Part shown: positions 1 to 13,810 of the stretch, piece by piece
Layout of the letters: each line of letters opens with the position of its first letter
Numbering within the stretch: position 1 is the stretch's first letter
Assembly (NCBI RefSeq): GCF_016808095.1
Contig: NC_068980.1
Coordinates: 2,480,001 to 2,544,000 of the forward strand
Length of the DNA: 64,000 bases
Source: Vigna angularis
Lineage: Eukaryota > Streptophyta > Magnoliopsida > Fabales > Fabaceae
Direction of reading: 5' to 3'
Position numbers and translations under genes: made by a program
The notes under the pieces: generated by a model
What the model was told of the DNA's origin: nothing
What the model saw: the letters and a program-made list of their open reading frames with translations, nothing else
Database searches by the model: none

Positions 1-73
1 CACAGTTGCTTTCATCTCTGCATGACTTCGATCTGAACTCCATCATCATGCCAACCACAATGCCCCTATACTG
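1..73 (+). CDS. Possible 3' end of an exon of a gene lying left of the window
   Basis: The first 73 bases read open only in frame 3 (about 24 codons, including the string LHDFDLNSIIMPTTMPLYW). They end at CTATACTG followed by GTAAGAAA, a good plant splice donor at 74-75. Base composition is clearly less AT-rich than the next 3 kb. I see no matching acceptor or further exon downstream, so if this is real the rest of the gene lies to the left or the next exon is small and far away. I do not recognise the peptide. It could be chance. Confidence 0.25.
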
Positions 74-3065
74 GTAAGAAACAACAACTTCTCAAATAAA
101 AGGGTTTGTGCCTTTGCTTTTTTGTAGTTGTATGTTAGCATTCTTTATTTTTTTTTCTCTTTAATTTTAGTGGATATTTAAGTATGTGTATAAGCAATGA
201 TGATAAAGATATTTGTTGCTATATATAGATAAAAAATTTCGAAAATAATTAGTATTTATTAACTGTATATAATGATTATTTTAATGTTTGTTTATAAATG
301 GATAGGATATATATTATATTTGACATGTGAATATTTATTATCGGTAAAAAAATTAATATTAAAACTTAATTTATATTTTATTAAGTTTTTAAGATTTTTG
401 AATGAAAATGATATAAATTTATTATATAGATTGATTTCATGTTTGGTTGGCTAGTTTTTATCCAATAATCCATTTGAAAAATTTATCAAATTTGGAATAA
501 ATCATAGTTTTGATCTTTTTACATTATAGTTAGTTATATTTTTTAGAAAAAAAATGTGATGCTAAATTGAAAACTCTACTTAATTTATATAGTAAAATCA
601 TTTTGAGTTAGAGAAAATATAAGATTAATATCATATTTCATTGGTGATGTTTGTGTTCCATCATTATGAAATTTAGACTAAATAATAGGGTTGGTTGTAA
701 AAGTTATTCCTTTTAGAAAAATATTATGATATTAAATTGAAAACTTTGTTTAATTTATATAATAAAATATTTTTGAGTTGGATGCCATAGAAGATGAGAT
801 GTTGTTTTCATTAATGAAAAAGAGTAGGGTAAGGTGGGACTCATCCAACTCTCTTTGCAGAGCATTTTCATGATGCCACTGGATTCACTACCACGTGCAA
901 GTGTTAAAATTAACCGTCCGATGCAGCCATAAAATAGCATTTTTATTTCGAATCATTTTTATACATATATTTCTTCTTATATATAATATAGTTTGATTGT
1001 AAATAGGTGATGAGATTTTAAAGATAGTTTGATTATTTTTTTATATGAAAGAATTCTTTTATTATTAAAAAGGAAAAGATTTATTTATAAAATATTTTTT
1101 CTTAAATTAGATAGACATACGAGTCTAACCATATAAGAGATTAACACCGGTCCAAAATTTTAAGACAATAAATTAATGGATATTTCATCTTTATATAATA
1201 TTTTACTTTTTCATTTTTATTTAACGTGTGATTTTGACTCACTTATTCCCAACATAAATAAGAGTAATGGTTATGAAATAAAGACTAGCTATAATTATAA
1301 AATTAATTTAAATAACAAGTCTATGTTTCTATTAAAATAATATTTGTTTTTTTCTATTCTACCATAAAAATATTCAAATAATGAAATAACATTTTTGTTA
1401 CGACTACTTATGCTTTATTTATCCGTCATTTTCAAAATATAGATTTAGTAATTAGTAGCTGGATGATATTGAAAGAGATGGATTGACCATGTAAGAATAA
1501 AAAAAATTCAAAGTTATTTAGCATTTCTTAGGAATTATTTTCAGTGCGGGTTTGATTTTTGTTATCTCATGATAATATATAATATTCTTTGGACTTTTAT
1601 TTGTACATAACGTAATATATAAAGACTTTCTCAAGCATTTAATAGTATCTTTAAGCTAATTTGTTAAAAAATTATAAATAAAATATATTTAAGATGTTCC
1701 ATTTCTAGCTATCAAAGCCTATTAAGTATGAAAAAAATACCGAGAAAATTTATTTTTTACTTTTTGAAGAAATAAATGTAAAATATTTGATTTATTTGGG
1801 AGTAAGTCCATGACCACAAGCCTTTATGAGTAACAGACATCTCTCATTTGTTGTATAAGAGACTTAATTATTTATATTATTTTACCTTAAAATGCATATA
1901 AGCTCAAAATTACAATAATTGAAAATAATAAACTTAAATATAAGTCATGACATGAAATTTATAAATAAAGAGCATGAACAATTTAAAAAGAATTGCAAAA
2001 TAAGATTTTTAAACATTTGTAACATAAAGATAGAGAGACAAATATCTTAAAACTACTTATAAAACCTAAATATAATATAATTATATAAGAGATTGACATC
2101 ATTATTTATTAAAAAATTTAAAATAATAAATTAATAAATCTTTACTTTTTATTTTTTTTATTTTTTATATATAATATTCTAATTTTTCATTTTTATTCAT
2201 TAGCATTCTAATATTGTTAATATATAAAAAGAGTTATACTATAAAAAAAACTCTAAATGAAATAATTATAGCTAGCAAAATAATTATTATGGACCTTCCA
2301 AGTTCCAATATTTTGTCCTCTTTAATTGCAAGAAGCATTTGGAAAGTTGGTATGACAATTTTCTACAAACTTGGCTTTAAAGTTTTAGCCGAAAGTGCAG
2401 TCTGAAATGAATAAATTATTATTAAATATGATGATAAGTGTGTTAATGATGTTCAATCTAATTGGTAGTGTTCCACTAAAACAAGTAGTTGATAAGGAGT
2501 TAGCATGTATCTTTCAATCTCAACAACACTTTAATTATGCAGTTTTCAAAACCATCCATTTTAACAATCTACTCTTTCAATAAAGCATCCTAATGCACCA
2601 TAACAATATTATGCATGCAACACTTTGCGTCTAAAATACTTTCCAATTATTATAGTCTCACTTTTTTCTTCTCGCAATCAAAACTAGATATTTTAGGAAT
2701 CATTTAAAGTGTTTTTTACAATAGAAATATTATGTAGACTAAAACAAGATAATTTTTTATTATATAAATGTTTAAATATGTTTATACTTTCTGAATTTGA
2801 ATGTGAAATTGATATTAATTTATCATAAATAATCATTTTTCTTTAAAGTTTAATATTATAATTTAAAACAAAAACGATATCCAAATTCAAACACTTTAAC
2901 GTATTTAACCCTTACATAAATATGAAATATATTTTACAAAGAGCGATTTAAAGCTTATTTTAACGTGTTATATTGTTTTTCAGATCTATTTCGATGTAAT
3001 TTTGAATGTTTTTTTATGTAATTTTGAATGTTAGGAACATTAAAGTGGTATCCTGTTATAGCTTT
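74..3065. other. AT-rich intergenic DNA without recognisable genes
   Basis: About 3 kb of strongly AT-rich sequence with poly-A and poly-T runs. Short open frames near 272-454, 755-940 and 2214-2583 have low-complexity composition and no motif I recognise. No RNA gene or ordered repeat seen. Confidence 0.6.
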
Positions 3066-3996
3066 GGGTGCTTCTCCCTCCACTACCACACCTTTCTCCT
3101 TCTACCTCTCTTTTACTATTTTGTCCCTCAGTAAAATTTTATTTTTAGGGTTATTATTTTTTAATTTTACACATTCACAACCTATTTCACTAATAACACA
3201 TTCTAGTCCCGTAGTAAAATATTTTTCTTTCATTTTAACATTATATTTCTTCCTCTTTTTCTTTCGTCGTTGTGAGATACTACAAGTTGCAAAGGTTGGT
3301 AGTGGTGGAAAGAATTATCAAGCAGTCTCCCTCTCGTGGTGCAATGTCTCTCTCGTGGTGCAGTGCGTGGAGTGGTGCAGTGCGTGTCGTGCTTCCTCGT
3401 ATTCGAATAAACCTTGAAATAAAACCCTAAAATAAAAAACGTAACCTTTAAACGGAGGTGACATCCTTAAACGGAGGTGACATCCTTCAACGGATGTCGA
3501 CATCCTTCAACAGATGTCAACATCCGTTTAAGGAAAAACGGATGTCGACATCCATTTTACCTTAAACGGATGTTGACATCCGTTGAAGATGTCACCTCCA
3601 TTGAAAGGTTACGTTTTTTATTTTAGAGTTTGTTTTATTAGGGAACATCCGTTGATGTATACTTCCTCACGTTGGTTGATGCTCTGGACGTTCCTCGATG
3701 TTCCTCCACACCACGGCGGCGACGCTCCTTCACACCACGGCGACAATGGAAGCTTTCAAACAAAAAAAAAACTGGGAAGAAAAAGGAATGGAAGTGCGGG
3801 AGGTGGGGAGGTGAAACGAAAATGGGGAAAGAGGAAGAGAGTTCCATGGGTGGATGCTGGGAAAGTAAAATTAGGGTTTCAAATTATTTAAAATAGGGTA
3901 AAAGTAAAAATCTTTTTAACTTAAGGATATAATTATATTTAAAATAATGTGGGGAGGTGAAGGAAGTATAGGGTGGTGGTGGAGGGAGCAACACCC
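3066..3996 (+). mobile_element. Non-autonomous TIR element (Mutator-like MITE), copy 1
   Basis: The left end starts GGGTGCTTCTCCCTCCACTA and the right end, read on the minus strand, starts GGGTGTTGCTCCCTCCACCA: imperfect terminal inverted repeats of about 30 bp. The interior is unusually GC-rich and carries repeated hexamers AACGGA/TCCGTT around 3440-3600 that fold into hairpins. A reverse-oriented relative lies at 12096-12897, sharing the interior including the GAGGAAGCACGACACGC and GGAAAGTAAAATTAGGG segments. The open frames 3583-3891 and 12196-12510 (minus) are near copies of each other, but this reflects the repeat rather than a gene. No clean target duplication seen. Confidence 0.6.
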
Positions 3997-5290
3997 TGTT
4001 AGTGTCATAAAATATTTAAATAAATGAATTTTATGAACTAAAATTCTTATGCTTGTTCTTGTATAATATTGTTGAAAGAAATTGTGTTCCTTTTTTATGT
4101 CTGTTTTAAAATTTTAAAATAGCATAATTTTTTTAGTTATCTATATTTTTATTCTTATTATGTATCAAAAGTGATTTAGTGAGAAAAAAAAAATATATAT
4201 ATATATAAAATAACTTGTTTAAATTTTATATACCAATACATCTTAATGACTAACATATGAATAAAATATAATTTAGTGTAAATCATAAAGAAAAATAAGC
4301 TTAAATAGTTTTAATATTAGAATCGCACTCAATCATTTCATTCCATATATTCTATTAATTATATTACTAACTTTACTTAAATGCTCTATTTATTTGATGT
4401 TATTTTATAGATTATTTTATTAATATTGATTTTAAAATTTTGAATCCATTCACCTTAGACCCAATCGCATTTTCGTTTTTTTTTTAAAGATTTTATATTA
4501 ATTCCCTTCCATCAATTTAACATATGAAAGTTCTCTAGTATAGTTCTCTTAGGGGAATTGTTAATTTTTTAACTTTTGTTAAGACTTTGTTCAGGGAAAT
4601 TGTTTTTGTTAAAAAATTAAGTGTGCGGCCTGACATAGAATGAAAATAAAATATAAAATAGGTGTGAAAATCAAAATTTTAGTCCATAGAAAATGCCCTG
4701 ATCTTATTAGAGAGGAAATTACCGACTCAGAATTTAAAAAGTATTTTAATGCATTACATTTTTTCTATTATTATTATTATTATTATTATGATTATAGCAC
4801 ATTCATCTGAATGGGAAAAAAACACACTCAATCAACTAACTGCATGCTTTTGAAAGAATTAAAACGAAATAATATAACCTTTTAATTGTCAAAAAGAAAA
4901 GGACATAAGTTGCTTCAAGTAAACGCGATTTAGAGCCTCTATTGACAGTTTATGATTGGACGTATGAATATAATTTATTAACCAAAATATCTTTTACTCA
5001 AACTAAATAATAACTCTCGAATTACTAAATTTCACGTAAAACTTTACATTTGCAGAATTTCGTAATGCATACAGATTCTATATTTTGTATCTTTGACAAC
5101 AAAAATAGGTCAAGGCATCATTCAGAAATAAAACACACACCACAATTAAAAGAGAAATGACTTAGAACAAATTTTATAGAATCCATTATAAATAAAGGCG
5201 TCATTGAACTCTAACCGGTAAAAACTGAAAAAGAAAATAAAGACACAAAATAATAGTTGTCAAAAAGTAATAGCTCTGATGACTTAACAG
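3997..5290. other. AT-rich spacer and 3' flank of eIF4A
   Basis: No gene seen. The part next to 5308 should contain the 3' UTR and polyadenylation signal of the minus-strand eIF4A gene, but I cannot place its end. A short ATT triplet run lies near 4768-4790. Confidence 0.5.
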
Positions 5291-5308
5291 AGAATAAAAA
5301 TTAACCCA

Positions 5309-7594
5309 TCAGAGCAGATCAGCAACATTTGAGGGCAACTCCTCTACAGTGACATTGTAGAACTTCTGAATATCAGATAGCATTCTGGCATCTTCCAGTG
5401 TCACAAAGTTTATGGCAACACCTTTTCTTCCAAAACGCCCACTTCGCCCTATGCGGTGAAGATAATTTTCAGGTTGGGTAGGCAGATCATAGTTTATAAC
5501 CAAAGACACCTGCTGTACATCTATACCACGAGCCAAGAGGTCAGTGGTGATTAGAACTCGAGAAGAGCCAGAGCGAAATTCACGCATGATGATATCACGA
5601 GTGTTTTGGTCCATGTCTCCATGAGTGGCTGAGACTGTGTGATCATTGCTTCGCATCTTGTCAGTGAGCCAGTCCACCTTGCGCCTTGTGTTCACAAAGA
5701 TGACACTCTGGGTTATAGCCAAAGTCTCGTAAAGGTCGCACAATGTCTCCAGTTTCCATTCTTCCTTGTCAACATTCACATAAAACTGCTTGATACCCTC
5801 AAGGGTCAATTCATCACGCTTTACCAGGATTCTCACTGGCCTATTCATGAACTTTCTCGTAATTTCCAGGGCCTCGGGTGGCATTGTAGCAGAGAACACG
5901 CCAACCTGAATTTGACCAGGCAGTAGCTGGAAGATGTCATAGATCTGCATTTCGTGCACCAAAATAAAAATTGTTAGCTATTTAACTCGAGATGACTTCA
6001 TCTAGCACAAATGTAGGAGACTGTTTTAAATAAAGAGAAATATTACAACAAAAATAAAAAACATCAGTAATACGCACGACACAATGTTAGATGAAAGTAA
6101 AGGAAAAAAAATACCAAATTCAATTTGTTTTAAACAAACAAGTGGAAAACCAACAAACCTGGTCCTTGAAACCACGTGAAAGCATTTCATCAGCCTCATC
6201 CAAAACAAACATCTTTATGTGATCAGGGCGAAGAGACTGTCTGCGCAACATGTCAAACACACGGCCAGGAGTGCCAACAACAGTATGTACACCAGCTTGG
6301 AGAATGCGCTGATCCTCACGGACACTGGTCCCACCAACACAAGCATGAACCTTGACGCCAAGGTAATCACCGAGAGCTCGCATAACCTTTTCAATCTGCT
6401 GTGCAAGCTCCCTTGTTGGTGCCAAAACCAAAGCCTGGCACTGAACCAATCCATAATCTAGTTGCTGCAAAATTCCAGAACAGAATGTAGCTGTCTTTCC
6501 AGTTCCAGACTGAGCCTGCTGAATCACGTCCAAACCCTTGCAGAAAGGAACAATCCCCCTTTGCTGTATTGCAGAAGGCCTCTCAAAACCTATATAACGA
6601 AGAATAAAAGATTCCACATCAAACTGTGCTACAGCTAACTGCATATAACATTTGTTTTGTTGTTAATAAACGATAGATATCATATAGTTGTTACCTGCAG
6701 ATCCACTTTGTAATCTTCTACGAAATAGTTTGAAATGGAAACAGATGTGTAATTTCAGAAAATAATTCGAAGCGTATGATGTCAAAAAAAATGGGCAAGG
6801 CCCCTATAATGCTACACTACTTGATGTTATAAACTTCCCAACATCGTGGGGGGGCAGGCATGGGTCAATTAGTAGGCATACTTGTTTTGAAAAGGTCAAT
6901 CCCACATCTAGATCCTACAACTCCAGGTTGGTGAGAACACAAACCACTGCCCCAGGACTCCCCTTGAAATAAATCTTAAAAACTTTTAAACTTCAAAGAA
7001 AAACTTCAGCAAATTAAATAAATGATAATTTAAATTGTTTAGCTAAAATATGATTACAATTGTATGACACATCTTTAAAATTGCTAATTAACTGACACAG
7101 CCACACTTACTGACATACAGCCTTTGTTTTTTAAACACACGCAATTCTGTAAAAGGTCAATTCAGCAGCCTAAAAAAGCGACTTTTAGAGTGTCAACTCT
7201 TTAGAAAGGTTATCTATTAACCAGCATCAAGAGTGACTAAAAAAGAGGGTAGTCCTAATATTTCTCAAGCATTGAATAAGCACAAGAGGAAACAAACTAA
7301 AAAATCATTTGCCATACCATAAGCATATATGCCTCTCAGAAGATTTTCTTGTAAACCCATAGCATCAAAACTGTCATAGACTTCATCATATGAGGTGAAA
7401 AACTCTTCTCCATCGGCAGAAAGCCTGTAATTAATTTTCAAAACAATAATTAAAATTACAGAAAACTGCAAGAAGAAATAAATCAAGCATCAGACGCAAT
7501 GAAAAATATGAAGTGCAATAACTTACAATTCATTCATCTTAGAATCATACTGCCGAGTATCAAATTGAGTACCCTCTGGAGCCAATCCTGCCAT
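5309..7594 (-). CDS. EIF4A: Eukaryotic initiation factor 4A (DEAD-box RNA helicase), 413 aa, four coding exons
   Basis: ATP-dependent RNA helicase of the cap-binding eIF4F complex; it unwinds 5' UTR structure so that the 43S complex can scan, and it acts in the cytoplasm. Coding exons on the minus strand are 7594-7527, 7424-7318, 6589-6159 and 5944-5309, all with GT-AG boundaries that keep frame; they total 1242 nt including the stop. The protein starts [19 protein letters not shown]. Visible motifs: Q motif [10 protein letters not shown] (59-68), Walker A AQSGTGKT (84-91), [16 protein letters not shown] (189-192), SAT (220-222), [13 protein letters not shown] and [11 protein letters not shown] near the C terminus. 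The length equals the usual 413-aa plant eIF4A. The start ATG lies 3 nt after a 3' splice site, so an intron interrupts the 5' UTR. The gene appears complete and highly conserved. Confidence 0.97.
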
Positions 7595-7596
7595 CA

Positions 7597-8270
7597 CTGC
7601 AGAACAGAAACTTCAGTAAAATTAAACAGATACGTGTACATAAGAAGACCTAACAAATACAAAACCAATAACAAAAATTAATTCCCAATAAATCATCGCA
7701 AAACAACACTAGTGAACGAAGACGAAGGGGCTCTTGGCTATGCTAAATCCTTTTTCTGTTCGCATGATGCCAGATAAGAAAACAAATTCAAAACCACCAA
7801 TAAATAAAATAAAAACATATATTAAACCGATCAAAATTCGGATCACTACTCTAATCTGCGTCAAAACAGAAAATGAAAAAAAGAATCGACGGTTAAAAGC
7901 CGATAATGATTAAAAATTTCAGTTCGAACTAACCATAAAAAAATAACAATAACCTAACACCTAAAATGGAATGAAAAGCTTTGCGATGAAAGCAATCAGA
8001 TCAAGCACATGTTCAAAACATAACAAGGAGAGTGATACGAAAACAGAAGAATATGAAAATAAAAGGCGATTTATGAAAATGATGAACGTTGGTGAAGATA
8101 GAGAGAGAAGTTAGGGTTACCTGATGTTGTTGGAATAGAGAGAAAGAGAGAAGCGAAGAATGGGAAGCGAAAGAGGAAGTAGGGTTTCCCAAACTCCTCG
8201 GATCTGCGCCGTGGAGTTGAAGGGAAGAGAAAGGAGAATGAATAGAATAGAAGGAATGTGTTGAGTTTAG
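7597..8270 (-). promoter_or_regulatory. EIF4A: eIF4A 5' leader exon and leader intron
   Basis: On the minus strand a donor CATCAG|GTAACC at 8120-8119 pairs with the acceptor CTGCAG|TG at about 7597, giving a leader intron of about 524 nt that ends just before the ATG. The non-coding exon runs from 8121 to roughly 8270 and is purine-rich (GA repeats), typical of plant housekeeping leaders. Leader introns in plant translation-factor genes often raise expression (family knowledge, not shown here). The transcription start is not resolved. Confidence 0.7.
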
Positions 8271-8852
<582 letters not shown>

Positions 8853-9158
8853 CATACCTTCCAGAATTAGTTTCGAAATGAATTGTTTAGAATATTTTTT
8901 TCAAAACACATAAAATACATTTTAAAAGGAGATTTTCTTGCAACGTGTTCTCTCTTTTTTCACATGACAATGATGAGGATATGGTGCAATGTAAGAAAAT
9001 ATTTTGATCTTTTTAAATATTGATATAGTAGTACAGTTAGTATTAATAGGGGTGCAAGAAGAAACAGTTCACGAACTTTAGTTTGCCAGCACATTTTAGT
9101 TAACAACAAATTGACAAACCAATTTCAAATAAAACATGGGCCTTACTGTTCTCACTTT

Positions 9159-10126
9159 GACGGTTTCTTCCTCCATCACCACACACTTTTATATGCATCT
9201 CTCCATTTTTCTTTTTTCTTTTGTCCTTGTAAAAAATTAAATGGTAGTGGTTACAAAATATTTACCTTGAAATGAATATTAATATCCCTTGAACTCTTGA
9301 GTGGATATTAAAATCTGTCAATCACGACGGTCCAACGAACCTCTCATATCTCTTCAACGATTTTTTTTTTTATTTTTTTTAACCCTTTACTAAATTTTAT
9401 TAATTATAAATAAATCTATAAAAATTATTAAATAACCTATACATAAAAATATTTTAAAGTCTAAATAAATAAATCTAAAAAAAATTAATTAATAAGCTAA
9501 AAATTAAAAAAAAATGTTGAAGCCCTAAACGGATATGGGAAATCCGTTGGATTTTCAATAAATCTCGATATCCGTCGATGAAAGTCGAGATTCGTTGAAG
9601 GTTCAACGAATTTCTATATCTGTTCACAACTTTCAACACTCTCTTCTTCTATTTTCTTCATAGACCACGTCCAGATACAATAAACCAAATATAAATAAAT
9701 TTAACATGTTCACAACACCAAAACAACAACGAAATACATATAAAGTATTAAAGGAGAAGAAGAAATCAACTTGGTCTTCAGCCACGAAATAGAACATGAA
9801 AACTTCAAATGACCACACCCCTCCGTAGACAAATATGTGTCTCACTTCTCAGTGACTGGATAGAAGCACCGAAAATGAAAATAAATTCAAAGAGAAGAGA
9901 AAATGAATAACAAGACAGAAGGGAAGAGAAAAAGAGAATTTAATATGTGGTATGGGAGTGAAGGAGTGAGACACGGCTGAAAAAAAGTAAAAAAATAATT
10001 AGAGTTTAAAATAAAATTAAAAGTTAAATGATAAAAATAAAAAATATTTACCTAAAAGTATATTTGGAAAATAGAAAATTGAGAAAGTGCATGTAGAATT
10101 GTGTGATGATGTAAGGAGAAACCCTC
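9159..10126. mobile_element. Mutator-like MITE with a 9-bp target duplication
   Basis: TCTCACTTT occurs at 9150-9158 and again at 10127-10135, directly flanking the element. Just inside, the left end GACGGTTTCTTCCTCCATCA matches the minus-strand right end GAGGGTTTCTCCTTACATCA, so the terminal inverted repeats extend for about 30 bp or more. A 9-bp duplication fits the Mutator superfamily. The interior holds the same style of palindromic motif as copy 1 (AACGGAT...ATCCGTT near 9528-9620). No transposase is seen. Confidence 0.75.
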
Positions 10127-10135
10127 TCTCACTTT

Positions 10136-10739
10136 CTTTAATTTTAAGTCTACACTTCTCCTTTATTTTTAAGTTTTTTTTTTTAACAGACATACTCTTA
10201 ATGGAAGGTGTCTGTCAACTCATACTGAAAACTTATTTGCAAAATAAAAAATTATGAAATTGTACACAACAGAGAACGTCTGTAATCGATTTTATATGTA
10301 ATTTTTAATTGTTTTCGATAATAGTAAAATGAATGTATAACTAAAACTAATTTAATTATGATTCCAGATACTCCACTTAATAATAATGAAATTAATTACA
10401 ACATAAATTGAAATTTTAATTGTAATAAAATAATTATGGTACAATAATCAAACAAATTAATAACACAATGGACTTTTTTATACTACTATAAATATTCTTT
10501 TGTTTTTGTTTATAAGACTTAAATTAATAATAAGAATAACAAATAAACCAACATATGCAAGTATGGTTGGAATCCATTATCATTTTAATGGTAAATTTTA
10601 AATATTCAATTTTTTTAATTAAGTATAGAAACGTGATGAATATATACATTTTTGTCTCGTTCAGTTCTAATACCATCTTCATCTTTTTTTTGTCTCTATT
10701 TAAATTACTAATAGATTATTAGGTAATTTAAAAAACTTA

Positions 10740-10774
<35 letters not shown>

Positions 10775-12095
10775 TTTTATTTAGTTTTTTAATTTTTTTA
10801 TTTACTATATGTTTTTCTCTCTTTTATTTTAATTATTTAATTCGTTTTATATTTATAAAATCCACTCGTATATTTAAGATACCCTTTTATTATAGTTTTG
10901 ATTATACATTTTTTTTTGTAATTATTTTTGAATGATGTACTATTAATTTAAGTGAATCAAATATATTTTAAGTTTATTTGATTATTATTTATTTTTCTGT
11001 ATAATATCGCTTAATAGTGTATTAAATCAATAACACATATTTGATCACTTGTATATTTTTTTAACATTTTTATTTGTTGTTTATTTTAATTGTGTAAAAT
11101 ACTGTTTTAATAATTTTTATATAAATATTTTATTTTGTAATTCATTCTCAATTTTATCACTATAATTGTATAATTTTTTTATTTACTATAATATAATAAT
11201 TTAATATCATTTTCACAAAGTTATAAGATAAAAAAATCATAAATAAATTCAAATCATTATTAGTTTAATATTTTTTTTATTAAATCTCATTTAAGTAGTG
11301 TATTATAATGTATAAAAAAAATTCATTAGTATTTAAATAAATGAAACAAAAAGACATTTAAATATTTTTAAACATTTGTTTTTTAATATTTTAAAATACG
11401 TTTAAACTTTATTATCTTTGTTTTCATAAATTGCATGATTAAGAAATGTTTTTGATTTTTATAAAATTTTATTTATGTGTTGTTGTATAATATCCTTTTC
11501 GTCCTATCCAATTATTATTTAAAATTTATATAAATTTTATTTATTTTTACATATTTAATAGTGAACAAATAAAATTTCAGTACATACACAAATGCAGGTA
11601 TATCTAAAAATAAGAATGAAACAAAAATTATACTCTCATTGATATGAGGATGAATTGTCACTGTGTCCTCGCTCATGGACAATGAAGATGAGAAGAGACA
11701 AAAATATAATTATCTTTGTAGAAATTTTTGTTCTGTTATTTTTAATCAATAATATAATTATATTACATCTATGATATCATGGTAACTTAATAAATTTCAA
11801 GTATACATTAACATATATGTTAAACCTTACCTCTTTTGATTATTAATGAATATGTTCATAATAGCTAATTTATCTTAATTATAATTCAAATATCTCAGAT
11901 AAATACCCTTCATCATTGTGCTATAGAAACAAATTATACATTTTTTACAGCAAAAAATTATTTATTTTTAAATCCAGCATTCCAAGCCATTCAAAATATC
12001 CATAAATCCCGATATATTTTGTCCACAAATAATAAGATCTGATACATAAACAAGTTAAAAAAAAAAGAAAAAAAAAAGAAGAGGCTCAAAATAAA
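10136..12095. other. AT-rich intergenic DNA
   Basis: About 2 kb with no gene recognised. It includes a (TA)n run at about 10743-10770 and many homopolymer runs. Confidence 0.6.
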
Positions 12096-12897
12096 GGGTA
12101 ATGCTCCATCCACCACCACCCTATACTTCCTTTATCTCCCCGCATTATTTTAAATACAATTATATCCTTAAGTTAAAAAGATTTTTACTTTCACCTTATT
12201 TTAAATAATTTGAAACCCTAATTTTACTTTCCCAGCACCCACCCACGGAACTCTCTTCCCCTTTCCCCATTTCCGTTTCACCTCCCCACCTCCCGCACTT
12301 CCATTCTTTTTTCTTCCCAGTTTTTTTTTTGGTTTGAAAGCTTCCACTGCCGTCGTGGTGTGAAGGAGCGTCGTCGCCGTGGTGTGGAGGAACATCAAGG
12401 AGCGTCCAGAGCATCAACCAGCGTGAGGAAGTATACATCAACGGATGTCCCCTAATAAAACAAACCCTAAAATAAAAAACGTAACCTTTAAACGGAGGTG
12501 ACATCTTCAACGGATGTCAACATCCGGTTACGTTTTTTATTTTAGGGTTTTATTTCAAGGTTTATTCGAATACGAGGAAGCACGACACGCACTGCACCAC
12601 TCCACGCACTGCACCACGAGAGTGACATTGCACCACGAGAGGGAGACTGCTTGATAATTTTTTCCACCACTACCAACATTTGCAACTTGTAGTTTCTCAC
12701 AACGACGAAGAAATATAATGTTAAAGTGAAAGAAAAGTATTTTACTTGTGTATGGGACTAGAATAGGTTATTAGTGAAATAGGTTGTGAATGAGTAAAAT
12801 TAAAAGATAATAACCTTAAAAGTAAAATTTTATTAAGAAACAAAATAGTAAAGGGGAGGTGAAGAGAAAAAGGTATGGTGGTGGAGGGAGCACGCCC
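12096..12897 (-). mobile_element. Non-autonomous TIR element, copy 2 (inverted relative of 3066-3996)
   Basis: Ends GGGTAATGCTCCATCCACCA (left) and, on the minus strand, GGGCGTGCTCCCTCCACCAC (right). The interior matches copy 1 in reverse orientation but is shorter through the hairpin-rich centre: only one AACGGATGTCAACATCCG palindrome remains, near 12518-12535. The two open frames inside are repeat sequence, not genes. Confidence 0.6.
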
Positions 12898-13115
12898 AAG
12901 ACAAATACTCTCCATGTGCATGATCGAAGTACGAAGAAACCCATAAACGTGGCCCACTAATGCGTTTACGTCCAATTAGTTATAGGTTTTTCTTCATGCA
13001 TCTCGTACTTTTTAGTTGTACTCCCATAAACTTAAAATAACTATTTTAGAACATTGTTCTTTTAATCGGGTCAATTTGTTTCCAAAATTACCAATTTGGA
13101 TTAAAAAGAAAAACC

Positions 13116-13810
13116 CACATAGTCAAGTTGTATTGTATAAACACAACTTTGTTTTAAATATAACGTATTGTTTACTGACGACTTTAAATTATGGAAGTGA
13201 AGTCATCAAATCATACAATGATTTTTGTATAAATTAAAGTTTGTATTGCAAATACCTATTTTAATTAACGCTAATTATACTTAATAAGGAAAAATTGTCA
13301 TTCCTTATCAAGACTTCACTTAAATTTTTTTAAATAATTGAATTTTGAATTGAAATTGTTATCTCTTATGGCAATTTTAGTAAATTTCACTTTAAACTAG
13401 AATCGTCATCTCTTTTAGTGACTTCATGACGACTTCATTTTGTTGTTGAAATGAAGTTCTCATCTCTTTGATAACTTTAGCTAAAAAATAATTATACTAA
13501 AACTGTGAGAGTGTTGATAATTTTATTTTAAAATTAATTATATTGAAGTTGTCACAAAAAAACGACGATTTCGGTTAAAATTCAATTATAGTAAAGTTGT
13601 CACACGAAATAACGACTTTAATTCAAAATTTATGATTAATTATAATTAGTATTAATTAAATTAAATGCTCACAATACGAACTTTAATTTACACAAAAATC
13701 GTTATTTGCTTTAACTATTTCACTTCCATAGTTTAAAATCATTTATGGATATAATGATTTTTTCATTCAAAACAAAGTCGTGCTTATACAATACAACTTG
13801 ATCATGTATT
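13116..13810. repeat. Foldback sequence, arms of about 140 bp
   Basis: The left arm (about 13116-13255) contains GTCAAGTTGTATTGTATAA, followed by AACACAACTTTG and ATTATGGAAGTGAA. The right arm (about 13665-13810) carries their reverse complements TTATACAATACAACTTGAT, CAAAGTCGTG and TTCACTTCCATAGTTT in mirror order. The centre repeats motifs like GACTTCA and GACTTTA. This looks like a degraded DNA-transposon foldback. No coding potential. Confidence 0.55.

Noticed and set aside
2214..2583. Two adjacent small open frames as a gene
   Set aside because: AT-rich composition, no motif, no splice or promoter support.
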